A stretch of DNA of 64,000 nucleotides from Indibacter alkaliphilus LW1 (GTDB lineage Bacteria; Bacteroidota; Bacteroidia; Cytophagales; Cyclobacteriaceae), in NCBI RefSeq assembly GCF_000295935.2, contig NZ_ALWO02000033.1, positions 124,001-188,000 of the forward strand. Reading direction: 5' to 3'. The number at the start of each line of letters is the position of its first letter. Position 1 is the stretch's first letter. Below the pieces are notes generated by a model, which worked only from the letters and a program-made list of their open reading frames with translations, ran no database searches and was not told where the DNA came from. A program made the translations under genes and the position numbers. Shown here in pieces: positions 27,301-34,627 of this stretch.

Positions 27301-28181
27301 ACAAAACCATTTTTGTCTTCTACAATTTTTATAATTGAATTGGCTTGCAAACCATTTTCTTTATTGAAATTGATGAAATCAACGCCATCATATTTAGATG
27401 CGCCACCATTGCCTGCTGCTATCCAAATATTTCCTTTGCTGTCTGGTGAAATTCCATAAACCACATTATTGGCCAACCCGTCGGACTTGGTTTTAGTAGA
27501 GAAAGAAAATCCATCATAAATGGATAGTCCACCTCCTTCCGTACCAATCCAAATGTTGCCATTTGCATCCTCTGCCAGACAATGAACCAAATTGTTGGAA
27601 AGTCCATGAGCGGTGGTGAAACTGGTAAAGGATGTACCATCAAACTTAGAAATCCCTCCACCCCATGTGCCAAACCATAAGTTTCCTGAACTGTCCAGTA
27701 TTGAAGATGTAATGTTATCCAAAGCCAACCCATCGTCAGTGGTGAATGTTGAAAAATGGGAAACGCCGCCATCTCCGAAATAGTAATAATCTCCTTTTGG
27801 GTCTAAAACAGGTTCACCCTTTTCGTTTTTGAGGTAAGGTCTTTGGATTATAATAGGAGAGGAAATAATCCTGATTTGATTTTCCTCATCTCGATAAATG
27901 TATTTTTCCTGCTGATTTCGTGGGATATTTCTTGGAACAGGATGTTGAAATTCATGGAGAAACACCTTACGGGGTTGAATAGAATCGCTGAGGCTATCTA
28001 GAAATATAATAGTAGGGTGGGTAAGCGTTTTTAGTTTTGTATTTATCGGAGTTTCTGTTTTAATACCATCTTTACAAGACAGAGTAAATATCAGAAAGCA
28101 AAATAGGCCCAGAGTTGAAAATGTACATTTATTTACATCAACTTTGGACCTATTTCTGAATGCTATTTTTTTAGCAAGCAT
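24306..28181 (-). CDS. Two-component propeller sensor histidine kinase with Y_Y_Y domain
   Basis: The 1291-residue protein has an N-terminal signal segment with a lipobox-like FTLSC. Fourteen propeller repeats follow (residues ~130-760; pattern NLWFGTxGGGxSKFDG...FTTxxGL), enough for two seven-bladed propellers. A Y_Y_Y domain (EYRYILEGYNKEW) and one membrane helix (LAYLIYFIIFLMAIKW) precede DHp (HEIQNPLNFVNNFSE) and HATPase ([27 protein letters not shown]). Such kinases usually sense polysaccharides or other periplasmic ligands, but no AraC output or glycan-use genes are attached. Two repeat-derived stretches are inside the kinase part (listed separately). It is 61 bp upstream of the membrane kinase gene. 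Confidence 0.93.
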   Translation of the reverse strand: MLAKKIAFRNRSKVDVNKCTFSTLGLFCFLIFTLSCKDGIKTETPINTKLKTLTHPTIIFLDSLSDSIQPRKVFLHEFQHPVPRNIPRNQQEKYIYRDEENQIRIISSPIIIQRPYLKNEKGEPVLDPKGDYYYFGDGGVSHFSTFTTDDGLALDNITSSILDSSGNLWFGTWGGGISKFDGTSFTSFTTAHGLSNNLVHCLAEDANGNIWIGTEGGGLSIYDGFSFSTKTKSDGLANNVVYGISPDSKGNIWIAAGNGGASKYDGVDFINFNKENGLQANSIIKIVEDKNGFVWFGSGDNGVFRFDGSKFLHFTLEDGLAENPIHCITQDQAGNIWFGTDGGGVFKYRDNVDLTKKGYFEKFTVAEGLGHNDVWDIKEDLKGDIWFATGGNGVSKFDGKKFTSYTTAQGLPEDVVYSISIDGSGNIWFGTAGGGVALYNGAAFTNFTPDVGLANNGVYGILEDKDGNLWFGTDGGGVSKYDGKSFTNYTTDQGLPHPLIISAIKDKKDQLWFGTGGGGLALYKEVSPGNKKASFTTFNTQHGLQNEIIYAITEDRFGNLWLGTGGGGLVKFDWNTLPESEAGFTAYTTDQGLANNYIYSILEDSKGNIWIGTGGGGISKFDGKSFTNYTTEHGLSNDIVWSILEDKTGNLWFATQGGGVSRFDGQSFQAITTREGLIDDTVYDLLEDETGNVFIGTNRGYTVVPAHVVPLSFEGMRGKLEYYNTSNGFPIKDVNKGIFLDSKGNIWAGNGSDKTGLVKMNYRALRKKKEKPQIKIKSISIYEKPISWMSLHSNSDVKNVNSNSKVSEFLADEVRVFGRELTAEERESQIKEYSKVQYSEIGRFENFPKNLTLPYTQNQIAIDFGTDELVRPNLMEYRYILEGYNKEWSPSIRKTSATFGNIREGNYVFKVIARYTGPSEGDGKEWSEEAVYAFSVLPPVHRTWLAYLIYFIIFLMAIKWIHVYQKNKTIRKERERSRQKELEQAKEIEKAYKELQRTQAQLIQSEKMASLGELTAGIAHEIQNPLNFVNNFSEVSAELIDEIREARSERREANKGKREMRDKNQVGESEELEDEILEDIKQNLEKIQHHGKRADLIVKGMLEHSKTGSGVKEQTDINTLAEEYLKIAYQSFMNKNKDFTGTTQNDFDPTLPKIEIVRQDIGRVLLNLINNAFYACAEQKGQLSQSSELWESFQPLVTVSTKNLGDKIQITISDNGPGIPDSIKDKIFQPFFTTKPTGQGTGLGLSLSYDIVKAHGGNIKVDSFAESDGDDSNEKKQTFTCFSITLPKMLD
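24605..24637. repeat. 33-bp palindrome within a kinase HATPase loop
   Basis: AACTTTCCCAAAGTTC is followed by its near-perfect inverse ending in GGGAAAGTT. It encodes QLSQSSELWESF in the loop between the N box and the next strand of the kinase, a place where paralogs carry other repeat-derived residues. The core AACTTTNCCAAAGTTCAGA also occurs at 2725-2743 in the intergenic hairpin element. Confidence 0.75.
24981..25064. repeat. Heptamer array in frame in a kinase DHp loop
   Basis: On the coding strand the sequence runs as degenerate 7-bp units (ATGAGAT, ACGGGAA, GCGAGAA, GCGAGAG, ACGAGAG, and so on; about 10 units). It encodes a highly charged segment (IREARSERREANKGKREMRD) between the two DHp helices. 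It matches the style of the intergenic TCTCATG/TCTCACG arrays near 2.6-2.9 kb. Confidence 0.75.
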
Positions 28182-28301
28182 ATTATTAAGATTGGAGCAT
28201 AGATATTTTCAACAAGACATTTTTCGCTCTCACTTTCTGTATATTGGAATAAAATTTAAACTTACCCGGTCAGAAATACCCAACCGAATGAGTTCTACTG
28301 T

Positions 28302-28733
28302 TCAGTTTGTGACAATAATTCTAGGTGGTGACTGTCCCCTTGCATATGTCATAGATTCGTGAATAAATACAGAATAGGCAAAAGTACCTTTTGGACTATT
28401 TGCTGATACAGCCATGACAAGTGGATTGCCCGCCCTTACTTCTCTTGTTTCATGACCAAAAATACGTGAGTCGGGAAAAGCAAAAGAAGCATCAGAGCCT
28501 TCCACTACCCAACGAATACGATCTCCTCTTCTCAGTCTGACATCACTTTTAGAATCATCACCTTCTAAAACAACCCTCCATTCATCGCCTATAACTTTAA
28601 CTACTACTCTATATTCCGTTCTACCCTGATCCGTTTGAGCTAGAAAGAGGTCACTGGTATTTTGGAAGTCTTGACCAGAAAAGAATAGAAGGGGACTTAG
28701 CAATACGAAAACTAATTTTTTTTTGAAGTACAT
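28302..28733 (-). CDS. Secreted protein of unknown function (143 aa)
   Basis: The product starts with a signal peptide (MYFKKKLVFVLLSPLLFFSG) and continues as an all-beta-looking domain (RTEYRVVVKVIGDEWRVVLE, RLRRGDRIRWVVEGSDASFA, FAYSVFIHESMTYARGQSPP). The pattern RGDRIRWVVEGSDASFAF and a late FAYSVFIHE is reminiscent of a cupredoxin sandwich, but the full His/Cys copper set is not present, so no copper role is claimed. It stands between two kinase genes with its own upstream region of 168 bp. Confidence 0.65.
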   Translation of the reverse strand: MYFKKKLVFVLLSPLLFFSGQDFQNTSDLFLAQTDQGRTEYRVVVKVIGDEWRVVLEGDDSKSDVRLRRGDRIRWVVEGSDASFAFPDSRIFGHETREVRAGNPLVMAVSANSPKGTFAYSVFIHESMTYARGQSPPRIIVTN

Positions 28734-28901
28734 AATCTGTGTATTTAGGTTAAGGATGGATTGGATGATCTTTCATTAATGATGAAATATTGGGAAAAGC
28801 TATTGTCTTGATTATCATAAATATACTTAAACAAATTGTTTTAAATCATGTAAAATGTAATTTATAAGTCAATTAAAGTAGGTGATGAATACTCCTTATA
28901 A

Positions 28902-30008
28902 TCATGGACTACTGGGAAGTTTGATTATAAAATTTGATCCAATATCCTTGGATGATTCAATTTCCAACACGCCCCCATGGGCTTTGATAATATCGTTGGT
29001 AATACTAAGGCCAAGCCCCGTTCCCTCCGTACCCTTTTTAGTGGTAAAAAAAGGCTGAAGGATTTTGTCCTTGATCTCATCCGGGATACCGGGGCCGTTG
29101 TCCTTAAAAGATACCTGAACCCTACCATTTTCGAGAATAGTGGACACCCTCAATTTTGGAACATAGTTTTCACCAACAATTTCCCCATCATTGTACTTGG
29201 TACCTGCCTTGCCGGCAGGCAGGCTTTGTACTTCGTACTTTATCCCCCGCATGGCATCAAAGGCATTATTACAGAGATTCACGATTACCCGCGAAAAGTC
29301 TTCCGACACCAACGGTACATTACCGATGGATTCATCCAATTCAAATTTCAATTCTACATCAATCGGATTCTTCCCTGCCCGCATCCCGTGAAAACTCAGG
29401 TTGACATATTCCTTGATCAGCGCATTGAGATCTGTAGGTTCTTTTTTCCCCGACCCTCCCCGTGAGTGCTGCAGCATGGAGGTGACGATGCCATTGGCAC
29501 GCGAACCGTGTTCATGAATTTTCTGCAAGTTTCCTTTTATATCCTCCAAAATCTCATCCTCTTCACCTCTCAGATTCACATCTTGTGTCTTGCGTCTTAT
29601 GTCTTGTATCTCTTCAACCAATTCCAAACTCACTTCCGAAAAGTTATTGACAAAATTCAGCGGATTCTTGATCTCATGGGCGATGCCTGCTGTCAGTTGA
29701 CCGAGGGAGGCAAGTTTTTCCTGTTGGATTAATTGATCCTGAGCAGATTTTAAATCCTCAAGCGATTTTTGCAGGGCCAGATTGCTCTCTTCAATGGCTT
29801 GCCTTTTGTGCTCCAGCTCCTCGATGGTTTCTTCAAGTAAAATGGCAGTGGTACGCTTTACTTTTTCCGTCCGATCCAGTTTGAATTCCAAAATAGTTAA
29901 CTCTTTATCCGCATCCTTCAACGATTTGGTGATGGCGGCTTTCTCTTCTTCAGAAAGGTTCTCTATCTGTGGAAGGGTGTCTAGGATATTTTGAAGGTTT
30001 GCGTTCAT
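28902..30008 (-). CDS. Soluble histidine kinase with coiled-coil N-terminus
   Basis: The 368-residue kinase has no membrane segment. An N-terminal helical coiled coil (residues ~1-105; LEFKLDRTEKVKRTTAILLE) leads into DHp (QLTAGIAHEIKNPLNFVNNF) and HATPase (NLCNNAFDAMRG, DNGPGIPDE, EGTGLGLSIT). The catalytic half is nearly identical to those of the kinases at 32540 and 34624, showing recent duplication. It contains two repeat-derived insertions: a heptamer array coding DIRRKTQDVNL and a 21-bp palindrome coding LPAGKAG. Sensing may be by protein contact with the neighbouring FIST proteins, an inference from gene order. Confidence 0.92.
   Translation of the reverse strand: MNANLQNILDTLPQIENLSEEEKAAITKSLKDADKELTILEFKLDRTEKVKRTTAILLEETIEELEHKRQAIEESNLALQKSLEDLKSAQDQLIQQEKLASLGQLTAGIAHEIKNPLNFVNNFSEVSLELVEEIQDIRRKTQDVNLRGEEDEILEDIKGNLQKIHEHGSRANGIVTSMLQHSRGGSGKKEPTDLNALIKEYVNLSFHGMRAGKNPIDVELKFELDESIGNVPLVSEDFSRVIVNLCNNAFDAMRGIKYEVQSLPAGKAGTKYNDGEIVGENYVPKLRVSTILENGRVQVSFKDNGPGIPDEIKDKILQPFFTTKKGTEGTGLGLSITNDIIKAHGGVLEIESSKDIGSNFIIKLPSSP
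29203..29223. repeat. 21-bp GC palindrome inserted in frame (LPAGKAG)
   Basis: A 21-bp palindrome with one bulged base (arms CCTGCC / GGCAGG around GCCGGC) splits the heptamer array GTACTTGGTACTTTGTACTT present in the paralogous genes at 34904-34938 and 32822-32856. It adds exactly seven codons, changing VQSTKY to VQS-LPAGKAG-TKY. A related 21-bp palindrome lies at 44156-44176 and a third partial one at 43080-43099. Confidence 0.8.
29579..29612. repeat. Heptamer array in frame in a kinase DHp loop
   Basis: TCTTGTG TCTTGCG TCTTATG TCTTGTA TCTC, a 7-bp period, codes for the DHp loop residues DIRRKTQDVN on the other strand. The same array is at 33189-33222 in the TPR kinase gene. Confidence 0.8.
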
Positions 30009-30009
30009 T

Positions 30010-30235
30010 TATTTGTCATTTTGCTCTGCGTGATTTGCCTTTGGCGTCATTAGCTTCGCGTGATTTTGCTTCGCGTCATTGGTTGTCATTTGCCCATCGC
30101 GCGTTATTAGCTTCGCTGTCATTGGTGGTTATTAGTGCTATGCGCATCATTTTTGGTCATTTGCTTCGCGGTATTTATAGGTAATGACCCTCAATGACTA
30201 TAAATTACCACAAATGACCATCAATAACCACCACT
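30010..30235. repeat. Degenerate intergenic repeat block
   Basis: The stretch upstream of the soluble kinase gene consists of variants of GTCATTTGCTTCGCG (for example near 30045-30080, 30100-30125 and 30155-30172), then a run of AATGAC/AATAACC units of about 10 bp (30180-30233). No gene or clear promoter stands out in it. It separates the kinase from the upstream FIST operon. Confidence 0.65.
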
Positions 30236-31375
30236 TCACTTCTCCTTCAGCGCCACACAACAGGTAGTAAGATTGTGCATTTCCAAATTTCCTCCGGCCA
30301 TTCTTCCGAGTTCCGCATAGGAAAACATGCCTGCCATCGGCACATTCCAAACCTTATTAACCCCTTCAATTTCTGCGTTCATCATCGGGCCAAATGATAG
30401 CAACCTGCCGCCGCAACTGAACACCACCAGGGCATCTGCTTCTGGCATTTCGGTTTCTTTGAGATTTTGTACACCTTCGACCACCTTTTCCATCACATCC
30501 CAATCGGGTGGCAGGGAAAACCGTACTTTTGATCCTTGCGGAACCGTACCGCTTGTGTAAAATGAGTGGTCAGACCAGTCTACGACCAGGCCAGGGCGCA
30601 TCACTGGGTCACCTTTTTTACGCTGCAATTGCAAAGGGAAATTGGTAGCGAGTTCCAATAATAAATCTTTGTTGTCCGGTGTGATATTTTCAAGTCCCCC
30701 ATATTTGGTAGTTACATCAAGTGCCGGTTCATTATCAATAGTGAACACATGATTCCCTTTGCTTTTGGTTACCGTTTTTTCGGTCCCCATGGCTTTCCAG
30801 CCACAAGTGGCGATGCCTGCGACCAATACTTTCTCTTCATCAATAGCAATACATACCATCCCATGATCGCTTTCCCAATCGTTTGTAAAAACAAATGTTT
30901 TATCAAAAGACAAGTCATCACCGGCAGCTCCACCAAATGCATTTACCTCTTCACCCGCGATTTCCTGAAGTCCCAGCAACACTTCTTCACCATCAGTTGC
31001 GGCATTGCTGACTGCCAAAAGGAAAGCAACTTTTTCAAAGTCCTCTTTGGCTTTCAAGGCGATGGATGTTGATGTTTCCCGATAGTTGTTGTTCTGAAAT
31101 TTCGCTGTATGGATTCTGAAATGTTCTTTTTTCATATCCAGCAGAAGGATGGCCGCAGCACCTGATTCAGTCTCTTCATCAATAAACTCCCCATTGGTGG
31201 TAGAGCCAAAGACGGCGATTCCTGCTTCGTCAAGCAACCTGCAAATTGCATTGCGGTCTTGTGCTACAGACAGGAACACGATAGCAAGGGTGGGCTTAAA
31301 ACCATCTGCCATACTTTCAGCGAGGGCCGTTTTGATTTCTGCCGTTGATTTACCTTTTATTGATTTTGCTTTCAT
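30236..31375 (-). CDS. FIST-domain sensory protein
   Basis: The 379-residue soluble protein has a FIST_N region (VAFLLAVSNAATDGEEVLLG, NAFGGAAGDDLSFDKTFVF) and a FIST_C region (EMPEADALVVFSCGGRLLSF, with NVPMAGMFSYAELG at the end). FIST domains are thought to bind small ligands such as amino acids and occur next to or fused with signalling domains. Its first 30 residues are almost identical to those of the upstream FIST paralog, and only 4 bp separate the two genes. Confidence 0.9.
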   Translation of the reverse strand: MKAKSIKGKSTAEIKTALAESMADGFKPTLAIVFLSVAQDRNAICRLLDEAGIAVFGSTTNGEFIDEETESGAAAILLLDMKKEHFRIHTAKFQNNNYRETSTSIALKAKEDFEKVAFLLAVSNAATDGEEVLLGLQEIAGEEVNAFGGAAGDDLSFDKTFVFTNDWESDHGMVCIAIDEEKVLVAGIATCGWKAMGTEKTVTKSKGNHVFTIDNEPALDVTTKYGGLENITPDNKDLLLELATNFPLQLQRKKGDPVMRPGLVVDWSDHSFYTSGTVPQGSKVRFSLPPDWDVMEKVVEGVQNLKETEMPEADALVVFSCGGRLLSFGPMMNAEIEGVNKVWNVPMAGMFSYAELGRMAGGNLEMHNLTTCCVALKEK

Positions 31376-31379
31376 AACT

Positions 31380-32543
31380 TCAATGTTTTTTGGTAAAATT
31401 ATTTTCTTTAAGTGTTACCCAGCTACAGGTGGTGCCCTGAAAAGTGGCTTTGCCTCCCTTTGTTGCGCCAAACTCTCCGAGACTGAAATAACCGATCATC
31501 GGTACTTTCCAAACTTCATTCAGCCCATTGATCTCGTCTTCGATCATGGGTCCTAGGGACATTTGTCGCCCTATACAGGAAAAAACGAGTAAAGCGTCGG
31601 CCTCTGGTAACACCTGTTCTTTCACATCACGGGCACTATCAATAACAGTTTCAACTATATCGAAATCAGGGGGCAGGGAAAATCGGATTTTTGCCCCTTC
31701 AGGAATTTGACCACCACACAATACAGCACCGGTCTCCTTGTTAAACATAAGAGGAGGCTTCATGGCCGGGCTTCCTTCGTTCCCGATAACCTGCAATGGA
31801 TACGTTCCGATTTGCATCAGCAGATCATCGCTTTCATTCATATCGACTTTTGCACCGGTAAAACGTAAAAGAACATCCAATGCTGGTTCGTCGTCGATGG
31901 TATACACCCAGTTACCTTCACTGCGGGTAACCGTTTTCGGAGTTCCAACGGGTTTCCATCCGGAGACCGCAAGCCCATGAACTTCTACTTGGTCCTGATC
32001 AACGATGAGGCATATTAGGCCTTGCTGACTTTGTTCCTTATTGGTAAAAACGGCATGATCCGACCAATATGGTTTTCCACCCGAAAACCCTCCTATAACT
32101 TTTGCATCATCACCGGCGCCCGACAAAAACCCTTCCGCCAAAGCTTCACCGGGCACTTCGGCCTGGGCTACGGATAATATAAAGGCTGGCCTTTTGAACT
32201 GTGAACATCCGGTTTGGCCAATTTTCCGGGCTGTATTTACTCCAGCTTCATAATCACTTACAGGAAGTGATTCTATAACAATTCGGAAAAATGTGGGGTC
32301 TAGATCTAATAAAAGAATGGTAGCTAGTTCATTTTCCATGCCCTGATCAGTAAACTTATCGGGCGTATTAGCCCCGAAAATGGCGATGTTGTGTTCATCA
32401 AGTATATCTACGATGCCATTGTATTGAAAGTGAGTGGGCACGAAAATAAAACCGAGGGTAGGCTTGAATCCATCGGCCATACTTTGAGCGAGTGCCGTTT
32501 TGATTTCTTCCGTTGACTTTCCTTTGATTGATTTTGCTTTCAT
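31380..32543 (-). CDS. FIST-domain sensory protein (paralog)
   Basis: The 387-residue soluble protein shares the FIST_N/FIST_C layout of its neighbour: AFILSVAQAEVPGEALAEGF, KVIGGFSGGKPYWSDHAVFT, LPEADALLVFSCIGRQMSLG and KVPMIGYFSLGEFG. The N-terminus MKAKSIKGKSTEEIKTALAQ is nearly the same as in the second gene, while the middle parts differ strongly, suggesting duplication followed by ligand divergence. Its start overlaps the stop of the TPR kinase gene by 4 nt (ATGA-type coupling), so it belongs to the same operon. Confidence 0.9.
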   Translation of the reverse strand: MKAKSIKGKSTEEIKTALAQSMADGFKPTLGFIFVPTHFQYNGIVDILDEHNIAIFGANTPDKFTDQGMENELATILLLDLDPTFFRIVIESLPVSDYEAGVNTARKIGQTGCSQFKRPAFILSVAQAEVPGEALAEGFLSGAGDDAKVIGGFSGGKPYWSDHAVFTNKEQSQQGLICLIVDQDQVEVHGLAVSGWKPVGTPKTVTRSEGNWVYTIDDEPALDVLLRFTGAKVDMNESDDLLMQIGTYPLQVIGNEGSPAMKPPLMFNKETGAVLCGGQIPEGAKIRFSLPPDFDIVETVIDSARDVKEQVLPEADALLVFSCIGRQMSLGPMIEDEINGLNEVWKVPMIGYFSLGEFGATKGGKATFQGTTCSWVTLKENNFTKKH

Positions 32544-34627
32544 GGTTTTAGCGTAATTATGAATGTTGAACCAGCTCCCGAAGTTGAATTAATTGACAAT
32601 TCTCCCCCGTGCGCCTTCACAATATCATGCGTAATGCTCAGGCCTAGCCCCGTTCCTTCCGTGCCTTTCTTCGTGGTAAAAAAAGGTTGCAGGATTTTGT
32701 CTTTGATTTCATCGGGTATCCCTGGCCCATTGTCCTCAATGGACAATCTAACCTTACCATTATCTAGAAAAGTGGACACCCTCAATTTTGGCACATAGAT
32801 TCCATTATCAATTTCCCCATCATTGTTCTTGGTACTTTGTACTTCGTACTTTTTCCCCCGCATGGCATCAAAGGCATTATTACACAGGTTGATGATTACC
32901 CGGGTAAAATCCTCTTTGATCAGTGGGACGTTGCCCAATTCAGGATCCAGATCTAATTCTATATCCACATCGATCGGGTTCTTTCCTGCCCGCATTCCAT
33001 GAAATGATAAATTGACATATTCCTTGATCAAGGCATTGAGATCTGTAGGTTCCATTTTCCCTGAACCACATCTGGAATGTTGTAACATCGAGGTCACAAT
33101 GCCATTTGCCCGCGAACCATGCTCATGTATTTTCTTCAAGTTTCCTTTTATATCCTCCAAAATCTCATCCTCTTCACCACTCAGATTCACATCTTGTGTC
33201 TTGCGTCTTATGTCTTGTATCTCTTCAACCAATTCCAAACTCACTTCCGAAAAATTATTGACAAAGTTCAGTGGGTTCTTGATCTCATGGGCAATTCCTG
33301 CTGTGAGCTGGCCTAGAGAGGCAAGTTTTTCTTGTTGGACGAGTTGGGCTTGGGTAGATTTGAGGTTTTCATAGGATTTTTCAATAATAGCTTTGTTCTT
33401 TTTTTGTCGGATGTTGTTTCTATAGATAATCATACTTATTAAAAACAATACACCGATTCCGGCGGCCAGCCCATACATCCGTATGCGACTCTGAAGCAAT
33501 ACCTTTTCGGTTTCCATTTCATTAAGCCTTAACTGCTCATTTAGCCCCAGAACTTGGAATTCTTTTACTCTTTCTTCCCTGTTCATTGCCGATTTAAGCG
33601 CCGTTTCTTTTTTCATATAGTAATAGGCGCTATCAATTTGACCCCGTGCATCAAATACTGCAGCAAGAGTTGAATACGAATTCATGAGGCCTACTGAATC
33701 GTTTATGAGCATGTATGTTGATAGGCCATTATGGGCTGACTGATAACCTGAGTCAAGTGAACTTTTCTTTATATATAAATTAGCCAAAGCCAGATATGCC
33801 TCTCCAAGAAAATCAGGACTATCAGATTCGATATTGGTAGCTACACTCAATTCATAATACTTTTTTGCTTCTCTATAATTATTTTCTTTTTCATAGATCT
33901 TGCCGATATCCCAGTAAATAAGTCCTCTGTATTTATCATAACCGGAAGACTGTGAGTAATCAAGTGCGGTTCTTAATTCGGTTTTTGCCAGATCATTTTT
34001 CCCCAAGGGAAAATAAGATTCCCCTTTGTTCATATGCAGCAATACAAACATTACTTCATCCTGAATGACTGAATTCAATTCGGCCGCTTCTTGATAGTAG
34101 GCAATGGCTTTTTCAAAATTGCCAACGAAATAATTAAGTACTCCGAAATGGTTGATGTTATCTAATAGGATTGTCAACCGAGCACTGTTTGCAATACCAT
34201 CATCAGTCAGTAAATGAACTCCCCACATGTTCAAACTGGAATTAGGATCTGAGGCAATTTCACGGGCTGCGAGAAGGTAATTTAATGCCCCCGGATAATT
34301 TTGACTCAAACTTGAAATATAACCTAGCTGGTTTAATGCGCCAGCTTCCCATATTTTTTGTTTCAGGTTTTTAGCCTGTAGTAATTGTGCTGTAAAATAT
34401 TCGAAAGCAGTATAACGGTTTCTTTCCTGATAAAACCAACCTAGTTGCCAGTTGATATACATCTTTACTGAATCATTTTCAGTGGATTGAAGCAAAATCT
34501 TGAGACTGTCGGCTTCAGCTGCTGTAGGTTCTTGCCAGTATGGATTTTTTTGACCCAACACCATCAATGAATTAGTCAGGATGAAAAACAGAATGATATT
34601 GATTTTAAAAATTTTCATAGACTTCAT
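32540..34627 (-). CDS. TPR-containing membrane histidine kinase
   Basis: The 695-residue protein has a signal peptide (KIFKINIILFFILTNSLMVL), periplasmic TPR repeats (~40-370; for example YFVGNFEKAIAYYQEAAELN, YREAKKYYELSVATN), one membrane helix (GLAAGIGVLFLISMIIYRNN near residue 385), a coiled coil, DHp (HEIKNPLNFVNNFSEVS) and HATPase (NLCNNAFDAMRG, DNGPGIPDE, EGTGLGLSIT). Its start overlaps the stop of the giant kinase gene by 4 nt. The catalytic part is near-identical to those of the flanking kinases. Heptamer-derived residues occur at the DHp loop (33189-33222) and the HATPase loop (32822-32856). Confidence 0.92.
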   Translation of the reverse strand: MKSMKIFKINIILFFILTNSLMVLGQKNPYWQEPTAAEADSLKILLQSTENDSVKMYINWQLGWFYQERNRYTAFEYFTAQLLQAKNLKQKIWEAGALNQLGYISSLSQNYPGALNYLLAAREIASDPNSSLNMWGVHLLTDDGIANSARLTILLDNINHFGVLNYFVGNFEKAIAYYQEAAELNSVIQDEVMFVLLHMNKGESYFPLGKNDLAKTELRTALDYSQSSGYDKYRGLIYWDIGKIYEKENNYREAKKYYELSVATNIESDSPDFLGEAYLALANLYIKKSSLDSGYQSAHNGLSTYMLINDSVGLMNSYSTLAAVFDARGQIDSAYYYMKKETALKSAMNREERVKEFQVLGLNEQLRLNEMETEKVLLQSRIRMYGLAAGIGVLFLISMIIYRNNIRQKKNKAIIEKSYENLKSTQAQLVQQEKLASLGQLTAGIAHEIKNPLNFVNNFSEVSLELVEEIQDIRRKTQDVNLSGEEDEILEDIKGNLKKIHEHGSRANGIVTSMLQHSRCGSGKMEPTDLNALIKEYVNLSFHGMRAGKNPIDVDIELDLDPELGNVPLIKEDFTRVIINLCNNAFDAMRGKKYEVQSTKNNDGEIDNGIYVPKLRVSTFLDNGKVRLSIEDNGPGIPDEIKDKILQPFFTTKKGTEGTGLGLSITHDIVKAHGGELSINSTSGAGSTFIITLKP

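Noticed and set aside
28977-29465. Long plus-strand frames opposite the kinase genes (also at 24750, 33012, 35108)
   Set aside because: They mirror strongly conserved kinase catalytic codons on the other strand and are near-copies of one another because the kinases are paralogs; not independent genes.
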